A DNA stretch of 17,758 bases from NCBI GenBank assembly GCA_005885025.1, contig VAYC01000051.1, positions 1 through 17,758 of the forward strand, written 5' to 3'. The translations under genes and the position numbers were made by a program. The notes under the pieces are model-generated. The model was not told the origin of the DNA and made no database searches. It was given only the letters and a program-made list of their open reading frames with translations. Shown piece by piece: positions 7,031 through 14,608 of this stretch. The stretch comes from Actinomycetota bacterium (GTDB lineage: Bacteria > Actinomycetota > UBA4738). The first letter of the stretch is position 1, and each line of letters begins with the position of its first letter.

Positions 7031-8577
7031 CCGTGGATTCACGCACGATGGAACGCTCGGAGCTCGAAGGCAAGGTCCTGGCCGAGCTCCAGCGGATCGC
7101 CGATACGCTCGGCCTGGAGGGGCATCAGCGCCTCCGCAAGGGCGACCTGATCAACGCGATCCTGGAGAAGGCCGCCACCGACGGGCAAGGAGCCAGGTCG
7201 GGACCAACCGAAGAGACTTCCGCCGAGGGCCCGGAGGCGTCGGCCGCCGACGCCTCGGAGAACGGGCAGACCGCCCAGGCTCAAGCCACCGGATCCGCCG
7301 GATCGGTCGAAGCCCCAGCGCGCCCCTCGGGGACGGGGACGGCGGAGCGGCCAGCCGGCACGGAACGGCCTCGCCGCCTGTCCCGCGAGGAGCGTCGCCG
7401 GGAGCGGGATCGCCGCCGCGAGCGCGAGCGGGAGGAACGCGAGGAGGAGATCTCCACCGCTCCGTCCCGCACCGGGGTGCTGGACGTCCTGCCGGAGGGA
7501 TATGGGTTCCTGCGGACCACCGGGTACCTGCCGGGGCCGGAAGACATCTACGTCTCGCTGTCGCAGATCCGCCGATTCGGCTTGCGACGTGGAGATCAGG
7601 TCGTCGGCAAGGTCCGCCAGCCCAGGGACAACGAGAAGTACCCGGCGCTGCTGCAGATCGAAACCGTGGCGGGGGTGGATCCCGAGACCGCGCGGCAGCG
7701 GCCGGAGTTCGACAAGCTGACCCCGCTCTTCCCCGACGAGCGCTTCCGCCTGGAGCACGACCCAAAGGGGATCACCGAACGGATCATCGATCTGATCGCC
7801 CCCGTGGGGAAGGGCCAGCGAGGCATGGTGGTTTCGCCCCCGAAGGCTGGGAAGACCACGGTGCTCAAGCAGATCGCCGGGGGGATCCTGCAGGCAGATC
7901 CAGAGACCCACGTGATCATCCTGCTGGTCGACGAGCGGCCGGAGGAAGTCACGGACTGGCAGCGAACGGTGGCCGCGGCAGAGGTCGTGTACTCCACCTT
8001 CGACAAGCCGGCCGACCAGCACACCCAGATCACGGAGCTCGTGTTGGAGCGGGCCAAGCGCCTGGTCGAGCAAGGTCAGAACGTGGCCATCCTGCTCGAC
8101 TCGATCACCCGGCTGGCACGGGCCTACAACCTCTCCGCGCCGGCTTCTGGCCGGATCCTGTCGGGAGGCGTGGACTCTACGGCCCTGTACCCGCCCAAGC
8201 GGTTCTTCGGAACCGCCCGGAACCTCGAGGAGGGCGGTTCGCTGACGATCATCGCCAGCGCCCTGGTCGAGACCGGTTCCCGAATGGACGAGGTCATCTT
8301 CGAGGAGTTCAAGGGGACCGGGAACTGGGAGATCCGTCTGGACCGGAACCTGTCCGAGAAGCGCATCTTCCCGGCCCTCAACATCGAGGCCTCCGGAACG
8401 CGCAAGGAGGAGCGGCTCCTGTCGACCGAGGAGCTGGCCCTGGTGTGGCGCCTTCGTAGGGTCCTGCACGCGCTCGACCCGGGCGCCGCGCTGGAGCTGC
8501 TCATCGACAAGATCCGCGTGACCAAGTCGAACGACCAGTTCCTCCGAGAGATCGCCAAGGCACCGGTCGCGGACTAG
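7027..8577 (+). CDS. rho: Transcription termination factor Rho
   Basis: Hexameric RNA-dependent ATPase/helicase that ends untranslated transcripts. The 516-residue protein has a Rho_N helical domain (about 8-50) and a low-complexity insertion (about 52-145) that ends in a dense Arg/Glu block (116-142). A cold-shock-type primary RNA-binding domain follows (about 147-215, GYGFLRTTGYLPG), then the RecA-like motor. The motor shows Walker A PPKAGKTT at 271-278, Walker B ILLVDERPEE near 298-307, AILLDSITRLARAYN at 354-368 and the secondary-site segment GTGNWE near 430. The N-terminal insertion is typical of actinobacterial Rho. ATG 7027 is chosen over an in-frame upstream ATG at 6991 because it gives an ATGA overlap with tal and is preceded by AAGGA at 7016-7020. 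Rho at the end of a metabolic operon is unusual. Confidence 0.98.
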   Translation: MTVDSRTMERSELEGKVLAELQRIADTLGLEGHQRLRKGDLINAILEKAATDGQGARSGPTEETSAEGPEASAADASENGQTAQAQATGSAGSVEAPARPSGTGTAERPAGTERPRRLSREERRRERDRRREREREEREEEISTAPSRTGVLDVLPEGYGFLRTTGYLPGPEDIYVSLSQIRRFGLRRGDQVVGKVRQPRDNEKYPALLQIETVAGVDPETARQRPEFDKLTPLFPDERFRLEHDPKGITERIIDLIAPVGKGQRGMVVSPPKAGKTTVLKQIAGGILQADPETHVIILLVDERPEEVTDWQRTVAAAEVVYSTFDKPADQHTQITELVLERAKRLVEQGQNVAILLDSITRLARAYNLSAPASGRILSGGVDSTALYPPKRFFGTARNLEEGGSLTIIASALVETGSRMDEVIFEEFKGTGNWEIRLDRNLSEKRIFPALNIEASGTRKEERLLSTEELALVWRLRRVLHALDPGAALELLIDKIRVTKSNDQFLREIAKAPVAD

Positions 8578-8589
8578 GGCGGCGGCGAC

Positions 8590-8814
8590 GTGGCCGGCTG
8601 GGGGGACGACCCGGTGATGGCGGAGCTCCAGCGGGCGCTCGCCGAGGATTGGACGCCAGCGGAGGTGAAGGAGGAGCGCGACTCCACCGGGACCTCATTC
8701 GATGTCGTCACGGTGGAGAAAGCGGGGGAGAGGAAGGAATTCCGAAGCGATCACCTGGCGTTCCACCGGTACGTGGAGGGCCTGATGGAGGACTACGGCC
8801 TCTCGTACTCTTAA
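8590..8814 (+). CDS. Small hypothetical protein between rho and rpmE
   Basis: I do not recognise this 74-residue soluble, acidic protein. GTG 8590 begins 12 bp after the rho stop with only a weak purine-rich upstream signal (GGCGGCG). Codons are strongly G/C-ending, like the neighbours, which supports real coding. The sequence has no membrane segment and no cysteines. It reads as a short helix rich in acidic residues, a beta-like central stretch (about 36-45, TSFDVVTVEK) and a C-terminal helix (about 55-72, HLAFHRYVEGLMEDYG). It is probably co-transcribed with rho. No function is proposed. Confidence 0.6.
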   Translation: MAGWGDDPVMAELQRALAEDWTPAEVKEERDSTGTSFDVVTVEKAGERKEFRSDHLAFHRYVEGLMEDYGLSYS

Positions 8815-8878
8815 GGGTCGGAGGCGGCCCCGCCGAGGCTGTGGGGGCAGGCCACCAGCGGAAACGAAAGGAAAGCAG

Positions 8879-9094
8879 ATGAAGCAGGGGATCCATCCTG
8901 AGTACTCGACCGCCACGGTGAAGTGTTCGTGCGGGAACAGCTTCGTGACCCGATCGACGAGGCGGGAGATCCACGTCGAGATCTGCTCGGCCTGCCACCC
9001 GTTCTACACGGGGCGACAGAAGCTGGTCGACACCGGTGGCCGAGTCGAACGGTTCCAGAGGCGATACGGCCAGCGGCAGACTCCGGGCCGCTAG
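8879..9094 (+). CDS. rpmE: 50S ribosomal protein L31, zinc-binding type
   Basis: Component of the large subunit that helps bridge it to the small subunit head. The 71-residue length and the MKQGIHPEY start are diagnostic. Four cysteines, Cys16, Cys18, Cys36 and Cys39 (CSC and CSAC), mark the zinc-containing C+ form that many bacteria replace by a zinc-free paralog in zinc starvation. ATG 8879 follows AAAGGAA at 8867-8873. The rho-rpmE-prfA neighbourhood is widely conserved in Gram-positive bacteria. The 64-bp upstream gap holds only a short GC hairpin (8823-8834) with no clear role. Confidence 0.97.
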   Translation: MKQGIHPEYSTATVKCSCGNSFVTRSTRREIHVEICSACHPFYTGRQKLVDTGGRVERFQRRYGQRQTPGR

Positions 9095-9129
9095 GCAGTA
9101 CCCCGTCAGTCGCCGGAGGAGAGGCTGAA

Positions 9130-10023
9130 GTGTCCGCTCAAGATCACTTCTACGGTGGCCAGGCCGTCATCGAGGGAGTGATGATGCGCGGCCGGGGCCA
9201 CTGGGCTGTGGCCGTTCGCCGTCCGGACCAGTCGGTCCACATCGAATCTCACGAGGTCCGGTCGATCGCGCGCCGCTTCCCCCTGTTGGCCAAGCCCGGC
9301 CTCCGGGGGATCCTCGCGCTGGGACAGGCGCTCTCGATCGGGACCCGGGCGCTCTCCGTCTCGGCCAACCAATCCGTCGAGGACGACAAGCGGCTGACCC
9401 CGCGCCAGATGGCGTTCTCGATGTCCCTGGCGTTCGTCATGTTCACGGCCCTCTTCGTGGTGGGCCCCTATCTCGGGCTGCGCCTGTTCCGCCGCGAGGT
9501 GCACTCGGGGCTCGTTCGGAACCTCGCCGAAGGCGGGGTGCGGATCCTGTTGTTCCTGGGGTACCTCGCGCTGATCGGCAGGATCAAGGACATCCGCCGC
9601 GTCTTCCAGTACCACGGCGCCGAGCACAAGACGATCTCCGCGTACGAACACGGCGACCCCTTGAAGCCCGAGATGGTCGATCGCTGGTCCACGTTGCACG
9701 TCCGCTGCGGAACCAACTTCCTGTTGATCGTGATGCTGCTGACGGTGCTGGTGTACGCGGCCTTCGGTTCCAGGGGCATCCTGGCCGGGATATTGTTCCG
9801 CGTCGTCGCCATCCCGGCGATCGCCGGTATCTCCTACGAGTTGCTTCGCCTCGGTGCCAAGTTCACGCGGTCCCGAGCGATGCGGGCGCTCATGGCTCCC
9901 GGATTGTGGCTCCAGAAGATCACCACCAAGCCACCAGATCTGAGCCAGATCCAGGTCGCCATCGCGGCGTTCGAAGAAGTTCTCCGCCGCGAGGGCAAGC
10001 TCGCGGCCGCCTCGGCCGACTGA
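9130..10023 (+). CDS. DUF1385 (YqhQ-like) integral membrane protein
   Basis: Conserved membrane protein of unknown biochemical activity, often found beside prfA/prmC. The 297-residue sequence opens with the family signature GGQAVIEGVMMRG (9-21). It also carries YHGAEHKTI (161-169) and CGTNFLL (193-199), whose His, Glu and Cys residues look like a metal or active site. Hydrophobic segments lie at about 95-120, 136-152, 196-212 and 217-240. GTG 9130 is selected because GGAGGA at 9115-9120 precedes it and the conserved motif starts nine residues later; longer in-frame sequence overlaps rpmE. It is followed after 43 bp by prfA, which has its own candidate promoter. A role linked to membrane or translation maturation is guesswork. 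Confidence 0.9.
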   Translation: MSAQDHFYGGQAVIEGVMMRGRGHWAVAVRRPDQSVHIESHEVRSIARRFPLLAKPGLRGILALGQALSIGTRALSVSANQSVEDDKRLTPRQMAFSMSLAFVMFTALFVVGPYLGLRLFRREVHSGLVRNLAEGGVRILLFLGYLALIGRIKDIRRVFQYHGAEHKTISAYEHGDPLKPEMVDRWSTLHVRCGTNFLLIVMLLTVLVYAAFGSRGILAGILFRVVAIPAIAGISYELLRLGAKFTRSRAMRALMAPGLWLQKITTKPPDLSQIQVAIAAFEEVLRREGKLAAASAD

Positions 10024-10051
10024 TCTCCCGATTCGGGGGGCTCCCGCTGTC

Positions 10052-10057
10052 CATAAT
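10052..10057 (+). promoter_or_regulatory. Candidate -10 element of prfA
   Basis: CATAAT at 10052-10057 is close to TATAAT in an otherwise GC-rich 43-bp gap. It would start transcription at about 10064, next to ATG 10067. prfA has no Shine-Dalgarno sequence, so a leaderless or near-leaderless transcript fits. The -35 region is weak. Confidence 0.35.
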
Positions 10058-10066
10058 GGCTTCGTC

Positions 10067-11161
10067 ATGCGTGAGCGGCTCGAGGAGATCGAGGAGCAGT
10101 ACGAGGAGGTCGGCCGGGAATTGTCCAGGCCGGAGGTCTCGGCCGACCCTGGGCGCCTCCGGGACCTCGGCCGCCGGCACGCCGAGCTCCACGACATCGT
10201 TACGACCAGCCGTGCCTACCGCGAAGCCGCACGCCAGGCGGAGGAAGCTCGTTCGATGGCCAGGCAGGAGCGAGATCCAGAGATGGCGGCGTTCCTCAAA
10301 GGGGAAGAGGAAGCCGCCGGCCGGAAGGCCGCCGAGCTTCAGAAGCACCTCGAGACACTGCTCCTCCCGAAGGACCCGAACGACGACAAGGATGTCGTCC
10401 TTGAGATACGAGCGGGTGCCGGCGGCCAGGAAGCGAGCCTGTTCGCCGGGGATCTCTACGAGATGTACCGGCGCTACGCCGAGCGGAGACGCTGGAAGAC
10501 CGACGTCCTCTCGTCGAGCCCGTCCGATCTCGGAGGCTTTCGCGAGGTCGTCCTGGAGATCAAGGGAAAGGGCGCCTACTCGCGCTTGAAACACGAATCG
10601 GGGGTGCACCGGGTGCAGCGCATCCCCGTGACCGAGTCCGGTGGACGCATCCACACGTCCACGGCCACCGTTGCCGTCCTTCCAGAGGCAGAGGAGGTCG
10701 ACGTCCAGGTCGATCCCGAGGATCTCCAGATCGACGTGTTCCGTTCCTCCGGGCCCGGCGGACAGAGCGTGAACACCACGGACTCCGCGGTCCGCGTGAC
10801 CCACAAGCCCAGCGGCATCGTGATCAGTGTCCAAGAGGAACGCTCCCAGCGCCAGAATCGGGAGAAGGCCATGCGATACCTGCGGGCGCGCCTGCTCAAG
10901 CTGGCACAGGAGGAACAACAGCGACAGGAAGCGGCCGCTCGCAAGGCCCAGGTGGGAACGGGCGAGCGTTCGGAGAAGATCCGCACGTATAACTTCCCGC
11001 AGAACCGGGTGACCGACCATCGCATCCCCGGGCTGTCCGTCCAGAATCTGCCTCAGGTTCTGGCCGGTGACCTGGACCGGTTCGTCGACGCGCTCCTGGC
11101 CGACGAGCGGCAAGGACAGCTCAGGGGCGGGGACGGCCAGGCCGCTCCGGCCGCCGGATGA
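10067..11161 (+). CDS. prfA: Peptide chain release factor 1
   Basis: Recognises UAA and UAG and triggers peptide release. The 364-residue protein has the N-terminal coiled-coil domain (about 1-105) and the PCRF signature AGAGGQEAS near 116-124. The tripeptide anticodon is PVT at 187-189 (the RF1 form; RF2 has SPF). The peptidyl-hydrolysis GGQ is at 231-233 within SSGPGGQSVNTT. The C-terminal tail is slightly longer than usual and Gly/Ala-rich. ATG 10067 lacks a ribosome binding site. The stop overlaps the prmC start (ATGA at 11158). PrmC methylates the GGQ glutamine, so substrate and modifier are translationally coupled. UAG stops are used within this window (rho, rpmE, atpB, atpE), all requiring RF1. 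Confidence 0.98.
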   Translation: MRERLEEIEEQYEEVGRELSRPEVSADPGRLRDLGRRHAELHDIVTTSRAYREAARQAEEARSMARQERDPEMAAFLKGEEEAAGRKAAELQKHLETLLLPKDPNDDKDVVLEIRAGAGGQEASLFAGDLYEMYRRYAERRRWKTDVLSSSPSDLGGFREVVLEIKGKGAYSRLKHESGVHRVQRIPVTESGGRIHTSTATVAVLPEAEEVDVQVDPEDLQIDVFRSSGPGGQSVNTTDSAVRVTHKPSGIVISVQEERSQRQNREKAMRYLRARLLKLAQEEQQRQEAAARKAQVGTGERSEKIRTYNFPQNRVTDHRIPGLSVQNLPQVLAGDLDRFVDALLADERQGQLRGGDGQAAPAAG

Positions 11162-11994
11162 AGCCGGCGGACCTCGTTCGGCGGTCGGCCGCCTACCTCG
11201 AAGCGCATGGCGTCGAGAGCCCCCGAGCCACGGCCGAAGCGCTGCTCATGCATTACCTCGGAACGGACCGAGCGGGTCTCTATGCACGAACCGACGGACT
11301 CGATGCCCGGACCGCCAAGCTGTACGGGCGGGCCCTGTGTCAGCGCTGCTCCGGCACTCCGCTCCAGTACCTCACCGGCGAACAACGGTTCATGGAGCTC
11401 TCGCTTTCGGTCGTGCCGGGTGTGTTCGTTCCCCGCCCGGAGACCGAACGCCTCGTCGAGGTCGCACTGGAGTCGATCGCCGCCATCCCCGCGCCCCTCG
11501 TAGTCGACGTCGGTACGGGAACGGGGGCAGTGGCCCTAGCCATCAAAGGCTCTCGACCGGAGGCCCGTGTCCTCGCCACGGATGTGTCGGAGGCGGCCGT
11601 TACGCTGGCCGCGCAGAACTCGGCCCGGCACGGCCTGAACGTTGCGGTCCACCAGGGTGACCTCCTCTCGCCGTTGCCGGCGGATCTGCGCGGGCGACTC
11701 GACCTCCTGGTCAGCAACCCCCCCTACGTGACTCGGGAGGAGTACGAGACCCTGCCCGAGGAGGTGAGGGCGGAACCGTACGAGGCCCTGGTGGGGGGGA
11801 CGCAAGTCCACGAGCGGCTGGTCGAGCTGGCGCCGGCATGGCTGGTCCCGGACGGGTGGCTCGTGGTCGAGATCGGCGCCGACCAGGGGGCCCTGGTGCA
11901 GGCGTTGTTCGAGGCCCGCCTCGACCAGGTCGAGGTGTTGCTGGACTTGGCGGGGCGAGATCGGGTGGTCCGCGGCCGAGCTCGTGCGCGGTGA
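11158..11994 (+). CDS. prmC: Release factor glutamine methyltransferase PrmC (HemK)
   Basis: Transfers a methyl group from S-adenosylmethionine to the glutamine of the release-factor GGQ motif. The 278-residue length is standard. The N-terminal helical domain (about 1-80) binds the release factor and includes PLQYLTGEQRF near 68-78. The Rossmann methyltransferase domain then shows FVPRPETE at 90-97, the SAM loop VDVGTGTGAVALA at 116-128 and the catalytic NPPY at 187-190. It starts inside the prfA stop codon and ends in a GTGA overlap with tsaC at 11991. No Shine-Dalgarno is present, as expected for coupled translation. Confidence 0.97.
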   Translation: MKPADLVRRSAAYLEAHGVESPRATAEALLMHYLGTDRAGLYARTDGLDARTAKLYGRALCQRCSGTPLQYLTGEQRFMELSLSVVPGVFVPRPETERLVEVALESIAAIPAPLVVDVGTGTGAVALAIKGSRPEARVLATDVSEAAVTLAAQNSARHGLNVAVHQGDLLSPLPADLRGRLDLLVSNPPYVTREEYETLPEEVRAEPYEALVGGTQVHERLVELAPAWLVPDGWLVVEIGADQGALVQALFEARLDQVEVLLDLAGRDRVVRGRARAR

Positions 11995-12641
11995 GCGACG
12001 TCTTCGAGGTCGATCCGGCGCAAACGAATATCGCCTCTGAGGTCCTGGCTGCTGCCGCCCGGGCGCTGGCGCACGGCTCGCTCCTGGTCCTCCCAACCGA
12101 GACCGTGTACGGGATCGCGTGCCGTCCAGACGAGCCGTCGGCGACCGAGCGGGTGTTCGCTGCGAAGCGGCGGCCCCACGGCCTCAATCTGCCGGTGCTA
12201 GCGGCAGCCGCCGATCTGGCCTGGGAATTGGGCGTTCCCGACGATCGGGCCGCTCGTTTGGCCGAGGCATTCTGGCCCGGGCCCCTGACGATGGTGCTCC
12301 CTCGGTCCAGTCGTTCGCGGCCTTGGGAGCTCGGGGACCGGCGCGAGTCGATCGCCCTGCGGGTACCGGACCTTGCGCTCACTTCGTCCTTGCTCCGCAG
12401 AGCAGGGCCGATGGCGGCCACGAGCGCCAACGTGTCCGGCGAACCGCCCCTGTCCCATCGGAACGAGCTCGTTGCGACCTTCGGCCAGTCCGTGGCCGTA
12501 TATCTGGTGTTGGCCCGGGGGATCGCTCCCCCTCACGGACACCCCTCCACGGTGGTCGACTTGACCGGCGAGGAGCTCAGAGTCCTTCGCCAAGGACCGC
12601 TCTCCGAAGAGCGGGTCCGGGCCATGGTCGCGCGCCTTTGA
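11991..12641 (+). CDS. tsaC: L-threonylcarbamoyladenylate synthase (TsaC/YwlC, Sua5-YrdC family)
   Basis: Makes threonylcarbamoyl-AMP from threonine, bicarbonate and ATP for the t6A modification at position 37 of ANN-decoding tRNAs. The 216-residue protein contains the YrdC domain only, without the C-terminal Sua5 extension. Key motifs are LPTETVYGIAC (34-44), KRRPHGLNLPVL (59-70), FWPGPLTMVL (94-103), ATSANVSGEPP (143-153) and HPSTVVDLTG (184-193). GTG 11991 makes a 4-bp overlap with prmC, the same arrangement seen at prfA-prmC. The NLP piece differs from the more usual KPL but keeps the lysine and proline. The prfA-prmC-tsaC order is shared with Mycobacterium and Bacillus. Confidence 0.95.
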   Translation: MSDVFEVDPAQTNIASEVLAAAARALAHGSLLVLPTETVYGIACRPDEPSATERVFAAKRRPHGLNLPVLAAAADLAWELGVPDDRAARLAEAFWPGPLTMVLPRSSRSRPWELGDRRESIALRVPDLALTSSLLRRAGPMAATSANVSGEPPLSHRNELVATFGQSVAVYLVLARGIAPPHGHPSTVVDLTGEELRVLRQGPLSEERVRAMVARL

Positions 12642-12660
12642 TCCACCCCCCCTCGGAGGG

Positions 12661-12680
12661 CGGGTCGCTACACTGACCCG
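12661..12680 (+). promoter_or_regulatory. Candidate promoter (-10 TACACT) inside a 6-bp dyad before the phosphatase gene
   Basis: TACACT at 12669-12674 matches TANNNT and would start transcription near 12681, at or just before ATG 12683, so the transcript would be leaderless. It lies in the 8-nt loop of an inverted repeat, CGGGTC at 12661-12666 and GACCCG at 12675-12680. The dyad could be an operator covering the -10. No clear -35 is seen. Confidence 0.4.
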
Positions 12681-12682
12681 GG

Positions 12683-13330
12683 ATGGGCAGGATCCTTCTC
12701 GTCTGCACGGGCAACATCTGCCGTTCTCCGATGGCCGAAGCGTTCGTCCGCCACGAGCTCGATCAGCGAGGCATCGGCGGGATCTCGGTGGAGTCCTCCG
12801 GCGTTTCGGGATGGCAGGACTCGCCCCCCACGTCGGAGGCAGCCGATGTGCTGCGCGAGTACGGGCTCGACGTCTCGGAACATCGAGCGCGACGCCTCGA
12901 CCGGACCATGGTCGAGTCGGCCGAGCTGGTGGTGGGTCTCTCCGCGGAGCACCGCGATGCCGTCGCCGATCTCGTCCCCCAGGCCGCCACCAGGACGTTC
13001 ACCCTGAAGGAGCTGGTGCACCTGCTGGAAGTGGCTGCGGCCGAGCCGACGGATGGAGACCCCGAACGCACCCTCCGATCGTCGGTGCGAGCGGCCGCCG
13101 CCCGCCGTGAGTCGGACCCGAGCTTCCGCCTGCGGGACGAGGACGTGGCGGACCCGGTGGGCCTGGGGATCGAAACCTACCGCGCGGCGGCGTGGGAGAT
13201 CGAGGACCTGTCGCGAAGGATGGTGGCCGGCCTCTTCCCAGACGTGGACCGGGTGCGGGCTATTCGGGAAGAAGGGCTCCAGGGTGGCCGGTCGAACGAC
13301 CGGTTACGGGAAGAGGGGGAGACGGGATGA
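12683..13330 (+). CDS. Low-molecular-weight protein tyrosine phosphatase family protein, extended form
   Basis: Cysteine-dependent phosphatase for phosphotyrosine or a related phospho-residue on proteins. The active-site loop VCTGNICRSP has nucleophile Cys8 and Arg14, and the general-acid Asp157 lies in DVADPVGLG. At 215 residues it is longer than the roughly 155 of classical members, with an insertion around 105-150 and a polar C-terminal tail after about 185. The locus corresponds to ywlE in Bacillus, which encodes an arginine phosphatase whose specificity depends on Thr11. The equivalent here is Ile12, the tyrosine-phosphatase residue, so phosphotyrosine is more likely. ATG 12683 is preceded by a candidate leaderless promoter. 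The stop overlaps the glyA start by 4 bp. Confidence 0.88.
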   Translation: MGRILLVCTGNICRSPMAEAFVRHELDQRGIGGISVESSGVSGWQDSPPTSEAADVLREYGLDVSEHRARRLDRTMVESAELVVGLSAEHRDAVADLVPQAATRTFTLKELVHLLEVAAAEPTDGDPERTLRSSVRAAAARRESDPSFRLRDEDVADPVGLGIETYRAAAWEIEDLSRRMVAGLFPDVDRVRAIREEGLQGGRSNDRLREEGETG

Positions 13331-14592
13331 GAGAGTTCGCGGCAGACTGGGAGACCCTGAAATCCACCGACCCCGAGGTGGCCGGCGCCATCGCCAGCGA
13401 GCTCGAGCGGGAACGCACGACGCTCCGGCTGATCGCCTCCGAGAACTACGCGAGCCCGGCCGTCCTTGCGGCGCTGGCCTCGACGATGAACAACAAGTAC
13501 GCGGAAGGGTATCCGGGGAAGCGCTACTACGGCGGCTGCGAGTTCGTCGACGTGACGGAGTCCCTGGCAATCGAGCGGGCCGAGCGGCTCTTCGGCGCCG
13601 AGCACGCGAACGTCCAGCCCCACGCGGGGGCGCAGGCGAACATGGCTGCCTACGGGGCCTTCCTCGAGCCCAAGAACCAGGAACAGAAGGTGCTGGGCAT
13701 GGTGCTGGCCCACGGGGGGCACCTCACCCACGGTTCGCCGGTCAACTTCTCGGGGAAGTGGTTCACCTTCGTGGGCTACGAGGTGGACAAGGACACCGAA
13801 GTCATCGACATGGATCGGGTCCGCGACCTGTCGCTGGAGCACCGACCGAAGATGATCCTCGCTGGATTCACGGCCTACCCACGAGTGATCGACTTCGCCG
13901 CGTTCCGCACGATCGCCGACGAGGTCGGCGCCATCTTCATGGTCGACGCGGCGCACTTCATCGGCCTCGTCGCGGGCGGTGCGTACCCCAGTCCGGTGCC
14001 CCACGCGGACGTGGTGACCTTCACGACGCACAAGACGCTGCGGGGGCCCCGGGGGGCCATGATCCTGTGCAGGGACCAACACGCGAAGGCCATCGACAAG
14101 GCGGTCTTCCCCATGATGCAAGGAGGTCCCCTCGAGCACTGCATCGCGGCCAAAGCCGTCTGTTTGAAGGAAGCCATGCAGCCGGACTTCGCCGACTACG
14201 CCCACCGAACGGTCCGAACCGCCCGCGCCCTGGCCGATGGCCTGGCCGAGGAAGGGCTCCGGCTGGTCTCCGGCGGCACCGATTCGCATCTTGCGCTGGT
14301 CGACCTCCAACCGATCGGCATGACCGGCGCGGACGCGGAGAAGTCGTGTGAGCGGGTCGGAATCGCCCTGAACAAGAACGCCATCCCGTTCGACCCGCTG
14401 CCTCCGGCGACCGCGTCGGGGATCCGACTCGGGACGCCGGGGCCGGCCACGCTGGGTATGGACGAACCTGAGATGAAGGAGGTGGCCCACATCATCGGGG
14501 AGGTACTCAGGGAGCCCGATGAGGAGGCCGTGGGCGATCGCGCCAGGGCTCGGGTGCGGGATCTGATGAAACGGTTCCCCGCGTATCCGTGA
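13327..14592 (+). CDS. glyA: Serine hydroxymethyltransferase
   Basis: PLP enzyme interconverting serine plus tetrahydrofolate with glycine plus 5,10-methylene-tetrahydrofolate, the main one-carbon source. The 421-residue length is normal. Motifs include LRLIASENYASPAVL (33-47), NKYAEGYPGKRYYGG (56-70), ANVQPHAGAQAN (94-105), the PLP region MVDAAHFIGLVAGG (205-218) and Schiff-base Lys236 in TTHKTLRGPRG. ATG 13327 forms an ATGA overlap with the phosphatase gene and is preceded by a GAGGGGGAGA-type ribosome binding site. It continues after 16 bp into the WecA-like gene. Its position just upstream of the ATP synthase cluster is also seen in Bacillus. Confidence 0.98.
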   Translation: MREFAADWETLKSTDPEVAGAIASELERERTTLRLIASENYASPAVLAALASTMNNKYAEGYPGKRYYGGCEFVDVTESLAIERAERLFGAEHANVQPHAGAQANMAAYGAFLEPKNQEQKVLGMVLAHGGHLTHGSPVNFSGKWFTFVGYEVDKDTEVIDMDRVRDLSLEHRPKMILAGFTAYPRVIDFAAFRTIADEVGAIFMVDAAHFIGLVAGGAYPSPVPHADVVTFTTHKTLRGPRGAMILCRDQHAKAIDKAVFPMMQGGPLEHCIAAKAVCLKEAMQPDFADYAHRTVRTARALADGLAEEGLRLVSGGTDSHLALVDLQPIGMTGADAEKSCERVGIALNKNAIPFDPLPPATASGIRLGTPGPATLGMDEPEMKEVAHIIGEVLREPDEEAVGDRARARVRDLMKRFPAYP

Positions 14593-14608
14593 TCTGGGCA
14601 GCGCTGGG

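Noticed and set aside
8823..8834. Short GC hairpin before rpmE as a riboswitch or L31 autoregulatory leader
   Set aside because: Only 4-5 bp with a tiny loop; such stems are expected by chance at this GC content and no conserved leader structure is recognised.
8923..9129. N-terminal extension of the DUF1385 frame across rpmE
   Set aside because: It lies over the L31 coding sequence in another frame; the family signature and a good ribosome binding site support GTG 9130.
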